A DNA stretch of 64,000 nucleotides, taken from Temnopleurus reevesii. Its lineage: Eukaryota > Echinodermata > Echinoidea > Temnopleuroida > Temnopleuridae. Location: the NCBI GenBank assembly GCA_036244855.1, contig BQKZ01001050.1, positions 29,886-93,885 on the forward strand, read 5' to 3'. The translations under genes and the position numbers were made by a program. Below are positions 39,501-51,500 of this stretch, one piece after another (within the stretch, counting starts at the first letter, position 1; every line of letters starts with the position of its first letter). Under the pieces are notes generated by a model. The model saw only the letters and a list, made by a program, of their open reading frames with translations, did no database searches and was not told the DNA's origin.

Positions 39501-42500
39501 TATTCACATGGATTCTGGGACTACTCTGTCACTGGATTAAAGAGCTTCATCAAAGTAAAAATTTAGGCTTGATACACTGTAGATAGGGCTTTTCCCACAA
39601 GAAAACATTGGGTACATAAAACTTAAGAATTCGATTTCATCTGCAAAGTAAATTTGTATTGAAAATGAAAGCAAAAATATCTTTAATGAAAAAAGTTAGG
39701 AATAGTAATTTTTTAATTAACATACCTCGAAACTAGACAAAGTAAAATCACATTTGAGCTGTACTTCATAACTGGAAGCAAAGGATGATTTCATGCGAAG
39801 ATTAACATCCTTTTGGCAATGTGATATTTGGTGTTTTTTTTAAATGAACCATGGAGTATGGTTGTGGCCGTTACTAACAATGTTCATACCAAATTTTGAC
39901 CCAATTGTGCAATCGACAGCCAATTATGTGGAAATTATGCCCTGGTACAAGGAAACATTTGAAATGGTTCCTCAGTGGGCTAAAGGGTGAACAACTTGTC
40001 CTTATTATAAGAAATAATTTTCACTTCAATGGTTGGTCACTTTCCTCAGTTGAGAAAAATGTTGTGCATGCAAAGAATTTAAGAAACTTACCATTTGATA
40101 TTCAGGTATTTTATAGAATTTATGAAGTTGTTTTAATCTAAATTCCAGGCCAAAGCTTTTCTTAAATGACGATAGGAGTATCATATAATTCTCTGCTGAT
40201 AAATTTATAACACAAATTAATATCATCATCAACAATTCTTGAAATATGGTATTCAAATGCCCAGTTTTGTTTGGGCAAGACTTTCATTCACCCAAAGCTA
40301 AATTATGAACTTTTTAATTTGTTGTCTACATTTTAACGCATCATTGTAAATTGTTATGAATCCATTTCATAAGTATTTTAAACATTTTAGCATATAATTT
40401 CAGTGTTACATTACAAATGTTAAAGAAATTTGAATTTGCTATAAATATCTTGTCCATCATCCTGTTTTTAACTGGGCAATGCATGAGATAGGATTTTTTA
40501 ATAGAATCTAGGGGACTTTTATGCATATGAATTCAATCACTGATTCTGATACCAAAAAGAATTCACAGCTTTTCCTCAGAACGCAGATATAAGCGGATGT
40601 AAGTGTGATATGCAAATTGAAATTTTCATTGTTGTTTTTGAAAAGTGTATTTATCATTTCTCATAGGGAGCAAATTGTGGAATCATGTTCAGTCATAATT
40701 CAATTGAATCACTTCATATGGCCCAAACAAAATTGATTTGATGCTCAAGACCGACTGACTGTTTTTTAATATCCTGACCTTAATTATTTTGGGGGCTTTC
40801 ACTCAAATTTGAAGTATATCTGAAAGGTCATTTTCCGTAAAAAGTAGATAAATATGTGAAATGAAACCTGAAAAGTAATTTTTGGAATTTTTCTGGCTTA
40901 TTACTCCATTTCAAGTTTTTTTTCCTTACAATATGTTACAGAAATAACAAAAAATGAAATTCTGACCAACTGACACAATTTTTCAAAAGGTAATTTTTTG
41001 ACATACAAACAATTTATAGTGTAATGGCCGAATTATAGTGATATGCCTTTTTCACATTTTGTTACACTTTAGTAATGTGACAAAATATCATGAAAGAATT
41101 CTCATTTGCAGCTTTTATTCTCTGAAGGATTGTTTCTTGACATTTAATAAAGAGCAATTTATAAAGCTATTTTAATCATCCATTTCATGAAGTGTAAGAA
41201 ATAATGAAGAAATAATGATGTCAGTTCGTTTCTGTACCGATCCCATTTTTAATGTCTTCTTGCCTCTAATACTAAACTGTCTTCATTTTTTTTCACTCAA
41301 TCGTTTTTAATGTCGTAGTGATGCAAAAATGTAAATTTGTCTACTATTTTTTCGAATAAATTAATCATGATAAAAATGCACTCGTTATTGTAAGATTATG
41401 GTCACTTTATTTATTTTGTTGTTGTCATTGGAAAATGAATATGGATCCATTTACCTTTATTCATGCAAATTATTTCATTATACAAACTATTCATGTTGCA
41501 ATGAAGCTTTAGACTCTTTTAATAGATGCAGTAAGACTCCGCCAAACGTGAATAGATCATTTAGTGAATGAATGAAACCAAGCAACATGGTTGCGTAGGA
41601 ACCACCTTAAAGCCCAAAAAGATTGAATAACATTTGAATGTGCTAAGCCATCACACTGAATATGAGGAATGTATTTTATAATTTATCTGTCATTGCCATT
41701 TCCTAAGCATAACTGCTATTGGTATTTATCCTGAATAAATGGACATATAGCAAGGTAAGAAACATATGAATTCAGAGAAAATTGGTGAATTGGTGATTCC
41801 GGAAAAAAAGTACAAAATGCATGTTAACTTTTGCAAGATATGTGTTTCTTGAAACATATCATCAAGTTCTTGCTAAAACCTCTGATTCCTATGTTTTCTT
41901 ACCTTGCAGATATCTGCAAACCCTCCCACATCAGTGACGCCCAAAGGCAGTGAGGTCTTAAGCAGTCCATTCACCAAGGAGGATGCTAACCAGCTGCCAA
42001 AACAGCCTCTTGATGAACCCAAAGAATGCATTGGGGAGAAAGACAAGGAAAGCTTGGTTGGAGGTAAAACCAAAGAGGTAGCAGGCACTTCAGGAAATGG
42101 CAAAGAGGCAGAAGAGAGAACAGAGGAAAAAGGTGTAGAATGTATGAAGGAGAAGTTGTTGGATAATGCTGATGAGGGGAAAGGTGTGGACACAAAGGGA
42201 AAGAATGGGGAGAGGGTTGTGCAGGGAACAGAGAGTGTAAAAAGAAAGCTGGATGATTTAGACGAACCTGTGAAGAAGAAGATGAGAGTTGATGTGCCAG
42301 CTGTCGAAGCAGAAAAGAACAAAGATACTGTGTCAAAGGACGGCCCTGTCTTGCCAAAGAATGTTGCAATGTATGGCAGTAAAACAACCAATAAGCCATC
42401 ACGTAAAGATGTTAGTGCAGATCAACAAACAAAAGTCACTTCAACAGTAAAGCCAGTCCGACCAAAGGAGCCTATTGCCAAAAAGCCAATCCCACCGGGC

Positions 42501-45500
42501 ACAAAGCTACAGGATCAAAACAAGTCAAAGACCATCAAGAATATTCCAAAGAGTGATGCAGAAGAGAACAAAAGAGGCCCAAAGAATGGCGAGACTGTGG
42601 AGAAGCCTTCCAAAACACCTAAGGAAATAACAAGTGCATCCCAAATGAAGCAGTATCTTGAGAAAAAACATTCCGGATCTGACGGTGACAAGACTGGTGG
42701 GAAAGATCACATCTCCAGTGCATCAGAGATGAGGATGTTCCTTGAGAATCCTGACAAGGTGCCATCCCATCCAAGGAGAATCAAGAGTGCTTCTGAGATG
42801 CGCCAGTTCTTGAATCAAGATATGACCAAGAACAAACCATCCAAAGTGCCTGGATCTGCAGTGCAAAAAGGTAAATATGATACGGGAATGTTGTATTTGC
42901 ATGATGGTTTTTCACATAGCTGCGTGTAAAGTTCCACTTGACAAACTGTTCTGAGGTACCATTATTCAGCTGCATATACAGGTTATCACAGAGTGCAGAA
43001 ATGTCATCAGTTCTGCGTAAAGTCATTTTATAAAATTTGAGTAGCTTTACTCCAGAACTTTTTGCTGCTTTTAGATGTTCCTCCTGTAACATGATAACAT
43101 TTCCCCTATTCATGCCAATTATGAGAGAAGAACTATGTGATGATCTCAAACTTGATATCTTGTAGCAGCACATGAGGTAATGAGCTCCGAATGTTGCTTT
43201 TGTTTTTAAAAGGTTTGAAAATATTAAACGATCACTGACAAGTTTTGTGGAATGGAATATTTTTGTAGTAAAAACAAATGATGAAAATTAATCCAGATCA
43301 ATGTTTTAAACACATGAATAAAATACTATACAACAAAATTTTAAAATATTACACTAATTAGACTTTTTAATATATATTTTTATTTGTTTGTTTTCCAACT
43401 TAAAACCTTAGTTCCTTCAATATCTTCTCCAGGTCGGCCACCATCCAATCACCACCGTGAGCTTGAAGGCAAGTCTCGAGACGACCTTCTCAAGAACCAT
43501 GATAGTGATCTGACCAGCAGTCAGCAGCACTTCCTAAGCACTCAACACCAGATCACCTGGACCCTTTCTGAGGGGGTGAGGGTCTCTGTTAATAGGGACC
43601 ATGCAGGAGCTTTGATAGGTCCTCCACCCCCTGGCTGTGTAACAGGTGGACAGATTGATGAGGATGATTGCAGCCCATGCATCAATGCAGTCTGCCATGG
43701 CTCTCATAGGTAGGCAAAAAGAGATGTCACTTTAGCTTATATATTGCAGTCTTTTCTTTTACAAATACAGTCAACTCTGCCCAAGTCAATAGAATGTTGG
43801 GATCAAATCATGTAAAGTAATGATAGAAATAATATACATTTATTTATGTAGGGCATGATAGTGCATAAAACATGTTTACCTCCTATAAGTCGAATTTCCC
43901 CTATGTCAAACAGATTTTTGTGGTCCCAACGGATTCGACGAAGGCAGAGTTACCCGGAGTAAAGATATTGGCTCTTGAGTATCGATTCATCTGTCATTTA
44001 TTTTTACCCCAGGCACTCCTTAGGTATTAGGATGACATTAGCAGATAATTTGGGAAAGACACTTGGGCATTTCAAAGAATAATTCCCATCGGTACCCATT
44101 TTTCTTGCCTGTGACAAACGCAGCAAAGTGTGTGTGCCACGACTAGTTAACACCATGGGTTGGAATTAGACTCTGGTGAATATCTGATGGAAAGGCAAGA
44201 GTTTGAACACATATACAACAATGGTTCCACATCTGAAATTTTACACAGTCTTTACATTGTCTAGTTTCTTTTTGCCCTTCTCAAAACCTTGAGTTTGGAG
44301 GATGCTTTTTAGATAACTCATTGGGAGGATTTTGGTCCATGGAAATTACCTCACTCCATCACAATGTTTGTTGTGTCTTAAATAGATAAAGAAAGAAGAT
44401 TAGATGAGCATAATTGTCTTCCTAGACAAGTCTTATGTTGGAATAATAGACACATCATTGAAGTTATGCAATGACACTGATTTTACTTGCTTTTGAGTAC
44501 AGATCACTGAACAGGATGCAACCAGACACCAGTACTAAAGAAGGGATAGCCTACCAGATATGTCAAGTCATTCATCACTGCCAACCAGCCAAGAGAATTG
44601 AAGCAAGAAAGGTACATGTAAGTCATGCATTTATTGTACCTCCATTCACCCATTTTAAAGGTGTGACATGTACTGGGTTAATGTTCTTCCTCTTCTGATT
44701 TGAGATTTGGTTTTGAGAAAGCTGCTTGTAAATAGGATAGCATTTATTCTGCACCAAAATCTTGTTTTAGAATTTAATAGGATTATTGGGCAACGACTTT
44801 ATGTTTTCATTCTGCAAGTTTCTTGATACGTAACATGAACCATTGCAATTTTTTTTTAAATATTTTTCTTCAATGTTGTTGGTCGTTCCCCAGAAAAAGC
44901 AGAATGGGCTATGATTAGAAGAATTCATGGTACAACAACTTATCTTTCTGTCTGGTCCTGAAAAGGACCTACCCACTCTTGACTTTTCAATGAGCATGTT
45001 CTTATCATCTGCAGGAGAACAAGTAAAATCAAGATCGAGTGGCCTATTTATGGACCAGATATCAGGCTTAATTTATTGTGAAATTTTGTTGCATTTCGTG
45101 TTCATGGTGAGAATTTCTTTGTTTCTATTCATGAACTGCCTATAAAGGGTGAGAATTTTTTCGCTTCAATTTCTTCATTCATTTCTGTCATACAGGTAAA
45201 AGCGATCCAGAGGAAGACTGATTCAAGCAAGTCAGTTTCAAAGACCCAAGAACAAGGTAGAGCACAGAGTCCATCTGACATACCAGACGGTGCGTGTTTC
45301 CTTGGAGACCTAGACAATGACGAAGAAGGAGTGATCGTAGACATGGAAAACACACATGACAACAACACCGCGTTTCAAAATTTAGAGTATGGTCCAGATT
45401 CAATTTTACACTTCATGTTTGCCTTGCATACTGTATCCAAAGGCGTGCTTGCATGTTAGTGGGTTGCTGTGTTGCTAGAATAGCATGCTTTCTCTATCTT

Positions 45501-48500
45501 CACTTTTCACATCACACAAGCAAAAGTACTTCTGTCTCAAGCTTTTCACTCTTTCCAATAATTGAAATCCCTTTCTAGATTACTGCAATGTATAACTCTG
45601 GTGTGGTCTTCTATTCTCGTAATACTTCAGTATATCACTCTTCTTTTCTACGTCTTTTATTACCCTATATTTCTCATCTTACAAGCCGTTTATGGGGAAA
45701 GCTTTCACTAAAATATAATTTATGCTCTTCCTACTCACCAAATATTCAAATGCAATATAAGATACAAAAAAAATGCCTCCCATTGATATCAAATACAAAT
45801 ATGTTTGTCAACATATGTATTGTGCAGATCACAATAAATCATGTCACATGTAAAACAAAATTCTTAAATGTAACCTCATGAATTTCCATTCTGCAAGATT
45901 TCATTTTCTAAACAAGTTATGGAATAAGTGTAAAATAATATGGTATATTTCAAACTGGAAGAAAACGATCTGCATTTTTATTCTCAGTCTCAATAGAAAC
46001 ATATAACATTACCTTATTTATATACTTATCAAGTATTCTGGAGTCCCTTGGTGCTTTTAATTTGCTTAACATTTGCTGTGATCCTAATTTGTAAACAACA
46101 TTGTGCAAAATATTTACAAAGCCAACACTCATATGTGCTTTCATTAGACTTCTCTAACACCGCCATGCCCTCTACAAGAGATGAACATTCTGTGATTATA
46201 AATGAGATATTTGAGGTTCAAGCTCACTAGTGATGTTCCTATAATGAATATCCTGAAAGGCAGAACTCAGGATTTTGAATTTTCAATTTCCAATTGGCTT
46301 CAAACTCAATGCATTAACATTTTTGAAGAGGTGGGACCTCACTTCGTGTCCATACCACACCAACATGATATGTATTCATATTTATTCATTTTTCTAATAC
46401 AGGGTATACAAAACCAATAAGATAATATTGTGTAAAAGAGAAAAGATTTGAATATGAAAGTGCAAGTCAGCTATATTTTACAAGAGTCCCACAAATATCA
46501 ATGATAAAGACTGGACTGCTATGGATGATTAACATTCTCTGTATGATATTTATTTAAAATCTTTTTCATGTAGCTTTGTAAAAAAGGATTTATGTTTATT
46601 TATTAGCTCATAGTATTGTTTTGCATATTGATTTTGTCTTTAAATATTTTTTTTTGCTTTGCTCTCTTTATTTTTTAGTTTGCATCAAGAGTGCTATAAG
46701 TTTGCTGCTATTCGTAAAACAAAATTAATTTTGGCCATGGGTTTTTATCATTCCAAGTTATGCACATTTTTTTTCAATATGAAATAATGCTCATGAATGA
46801 TATTACATCTTAGTCATCACTAGAATGATAAATTTATCTGATACCAAGTCTATTTTTTGCTTATTAGTATGTCTTAGGATGCTAATATTATCATATTTGG
46901 ATTAGAAATTGATCATCTCATCATTTTTACACTATTCTAAAATGCAAGGTAGATATCAAATTATTAGTTAAAATAGCACGTGACATTAAATTTGTCAATA
47001 AATATTTCATTGCCAATGGTAATGAGTTATTTGTTGGGTATGTAGAGTAATTGAATTCCCTTTTCTTCTAATTTTTTTTTTCTAATTTCTGACTTTTTTT
47101 TCAGGCAAGAAGAAAGATAGCAGTAAATCAACATCTAAGAAGCATACCTCGGATAAAAAGCCCTTATCTCAAATCAACAAGAATTTACAAATTAATACCC
47201 AAGACAAGAAGAAATCTGTAAGTAAAGTTGGAGCCCCAAGCCCTGATGATGGAAATAAAGAAGTGCCCCCGCTCGTAGTCCCGGGAACACCAATCAGGAT
47301 GAAAATCAAGAGGTCAAAGAAATCATATACGTCAGAGATCACAAGCCCACCAATATACTATGAATTACCAATCACTCAAGCCAATGAGAACATACGTCTC
47401 ACTGGAGGTACACCTCAGAAGGAGAACAAGGAAAAGGTATACTGTCAAGATGATTTGTGGCTTTATCTTGTTTTATTTTCTCTAGGGCTCTTGTAATGAC
47501 CATTCTGCAAGATTTTCTTTGTTGAATTCTCTCCTGACAATAGACGATAGCAAACAAAATGTTGCATACACAATTTCTTACGATACTGTCAGTATTGGTA
47601 TGTTGGCACCAGGGGCGGTATTCTGGTAGCTGTCTTATCTCGGTGTCTTATCTTTTGTCTTATCTCCATAAGATAAGACAGTGCTAAGACAGTCCTAAAT
47701 CGGTATTCTGGAAACTCTCTTTTCTCTGTCTTATCTCTCTTAGGACCCACCTATCTTATCTCAAATAACCAATCGAAATCAATGTTCCATTCCTCTCTCA
47801 AGCTCATTGACCAATGAAAACCTTAGCTGAAGCCCGTGCGCAACACAGTTTCAATACGCTGAAACACTTCGCGTACTGCGCGCTAGCAAATTAATTGTCC
47901 TAATTATCACGTGCTTGTTTTGAGCACATGTGAAACAAATTCATCCTGTTGCATCAAGTCGCAGGTAAACGAAATTCATTAAAAAAATAATGCAAAACAA
48001 CTTTTTGAAAGTCTGTATTGGTATTTCATACTCAGACATTCGTTTCTAAACATGATCTATTTCCTAATTACCTTTAATGCAAGAACAATTTCCGCCACGG
48101 CGGAGATAAGACAGCTAGGAGGTGTCCAAAGTCTCTATGCGAAGTAATACATTAGAAAAAATAAGACAAAAGATAAGACACTTTTCAGAATACCAATTTA
48201 TCTTATCTTTTTGCGCGCAATACGTTGTGCACTGCTTTTTCATGACGCGCAGAGGAGATAAGACAAAAGTAAGGACACCGAGATAAGACATCTTCCAGAA
48301 TAGCAAATTAAAGATAAGATAATATTTTGAGATAAGACACCTACCAGAATACCGCCCCTGGGTATTGACTCCTGATTTGGGAAATAAGACACATGCAACA
48401 TCTTGTTAGTGGATAAATATTATTTCTTCCTTTAAACATCACCTTTGGTACACTGTTTTATCAAAGAATTACCTATTGGTGTAAGGATAGTTGATATCAA

Positions 48501-51500
48501 GATACATGTAAATACATAAAGTCTAAAACAAATCTCAAATTTCAAATCGGAAAGCTAGCAAAAATGAATATACACTTACCACTATCCCTAACCAGAAGGG
48601 GTTATCCCCAGCTCTGATGTATTGTTTACAATGAAAACTGCATAGTTCCATCTGTGGCTCTTAATTTTCATGTATTGCAAATGGTGATGCGTGATTGTAG
48701 TTTATTTTTTGTTCTTTTATTTTGTAAGTTGTGTTATGTTTTGGTAATTATACCGATTGCTGGAGCATGAGGAACAAAAATCCTATAAACCTAGGTTGTG
48801 TTTTAAATTTTAGTTTGACAGATCACACTAGTAGAAATGAGGCTCTCTCTAGTTCAATTGATGTCTCAAATTTTGAGTGGTTTGATTGTCATAATCAATT
48901 TATATTTCCGAATTTTTCACTTCAATTTCAGAATAATATAGATACACAAAGCGATAAAGCATCTGATAGATTCATCTCCTTGCTTCAGACAACTGATCCT
49001 CAACTAGGACATGGATCATCTGCTCGGGACACGGCTGTTGATAAGGTGGACAGACAGTCAAATATAACCACACCAATGTCTTCTGCTAGTGAGTGTTCAG
49101 CAGAGATGAATGTCATCAATGAAGAGGAGAATTCTAGCTCTGTCAAGGTTACGCCTCCTCCTGTGGATGTGACTGAGACAGTGCGGCACATGGTCAAGTC
49201 TCTGTCTGCAGATGAGATCAGACAATTGATTGATGTGTATGATGATATATTCATCCCAAGACAGAGTGGCACTAAGAGCCAACCATTCCTGTCTGACAAC
49301 AAAGATGATGGTGATGTTGCAATGCAGCTGTCTTCAGTGGATCCACAAGTTTGTGGGGACACTGGTCAGCCACTGCAGGAAGAGATCAAGGGATATGAAA
49401 AGATGGTTCTTCCATCTCATGAGAAGTCTTTGTTAAAAGCATGTAGCTATAATAAAGAAGATCATCCTGCAGACCTTGAAAGGGATATGGGACAATGTGA
49501 AGTTGGCGATGTCAAACGGCTGGGAGAAGACCTTACCCTGGAACACACTGCTCCTCCCTTCCGTAAGACTGAGGCAGATCATTATGTTGATGATCCCGAT
49601 CCAATAGTTGAGGATCAACCACAGGAACTTTGTTCTTCTGGCTTGAGCATGGAAGAACCAGAGAAATCCTCTGACATCAATTCACAAGAAGACCAAGATA
49701 CATTGCCGTATCCTTTGGAAACCAATCAAGAAACGACCTGCAGCAATGGCCTAGGAGCCACTAGTGCCATTGACCATGCTGTTACTACCTTCAATAATGT
49801 AAAGGTCCCAAATAATGAAGCTGTTATAGACTTGTATGACTTTGAGGAGAGATGGAGTGAGTTAGATGAGGATGCACAGGCTGATGCCTCAAAGGAAACA
49901 AAGACAACAGGAAGTGCAGATCAACCTGAGAAAATATGTTCTGTTGATGAGGTAATCACCTCTCTAGAAATGACGGAAAAATCAGATACAGATGTTTGTG
50001 TTATTGCCGCTACTGTATCTGTGATGCCTGAAACTCGTGGCATGAATGTGGATACAAAGAGCCCAGAGCAGAGTCCAGAACACTGTCAATTGCTATCCCT
50101 CCTTTCAAAAGAATTTGAGCCAAAGATACCCATCATTGAGACTGCAGATGAGGCTAACAGGAAGGAAAGCAGCAATGTATCTGTCTTTGAACGTCTTTCG
50201 GTAAAACAACCAATTGTGGAACCGGAGACAAAGAATATCATTAAAGATGAAAATAAAGATGATCATCTTTTGGATTCCAAGACATGTCCAGCTTGGCCTG
50301 AGGATGAAGTTACTAGAATGGATGGCTTAGAACCCACTAGTAGTCTCCTTACATGTTCACAAACTACTCAGAGCACAGCGGCCAGCAGTGAAAGTGCAGG
50401 ACAAACAGAAAAGAGTTCTACGATTTCTGTCTTTGAGCGTCTCAACACCAAACAGACAAAAAGCCAGGAGCCTCAGAAGAAAAGGGTTTCCGTCTTTGAT
50501 CGACTATATGTCCCCAAGTCCGATAGGCAAGAGCCGACAAAAACAAAATCTGTCAAAGCAGAAAGAGTTTCAGCATTTGATAGACTTTCTGCTCGAAAAG
50601 TCACAAAGGCATCTTCCCAAGTGAAAGAAAAGCAAAAGGAAGGTGCCTTGTCAAAGGATGATATATCAAGTGCTCCAACAAAGAAGGCAGTCAAATCAGT
50701 TGTTAATCAGGAGGTAAAGAAAACAGATACTGGTAAGGCAACAAAAACGCCATCTTCAATTTCAAGCAAAGTAGTTGCAGTTAAACTCAAGAAAATTGAT
50801 ATACAAAAGGAGATGAAGACATCTGAGAAGATCAACTCAAATGTCGCTCTGAAAAGTAAGAAAAGAGGGCTGACAAAAGATGATTTTACTGCACACAAGA
50901 AATTCAAGTTAGAAGCAAAAGAACAAATAGACAAAAGAGAGAAACCGCAAAACAAAGTGAAAGAAAATATTCCTTCAAAAATAGAGGATAGGCTTGGGAG
51001 GAAAGTTGTGGTAAAGACAGAGGGTCAAGATAAATTGAACAATAATCTGAAGGAGAAAATTGCAACTAGCGAAAAGATAGAGCAGGTCTCCAAACGTCTT
51101 GGAATAAAAGAAGAAAAGGATAAGTCTGCATCAACCAAGATGTTGAAGCCGGCCACTAAAGGGTACACACGGCCAGATGAAAGGAAAGTAGAAAAGAAAA
51201 TGGAAGAACGGAAGGTTGAAAGAAGATCAGAAGAAAAGAAGGTTGAAAGAAGATTGGAAGAAAAGAAGGTTGAAAGAAGATTGGAAGAAACAAGGGTTGA
51301 AAGAAGATTGGAAGAAAAGAAGGTTGACAGAAGATTAGATGATAGAAAGGTTGAAAGTAGATTAGACAAAAAATCAGGTAGATACACTGAAGAAAGAAAG
51401 GACAGTAGAAGAGCCAACTCAAGGGGGAGAGACTTGAACCAAAGTTCAGCGAGTACAAAAGAAGACAGCGACTCAATCCGACAGAGCATTCTGCAAAAAG

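Noticed and set aside
41873..42391. 172-codon reverse-strand Ser/Phe-rich frame
   Set aside because: It is the complement of Lys/Glu-rich TASOR exon 15, a predictable shadow.
48731..48931. Extension of TASOR exon 20 upstream to an in-frame ATG
   Set aside because: The acceptor tttcag at 48931 fits the phase of exon 19. The upstream frame is AT-rich, lacks a promoter signal and is simply open.
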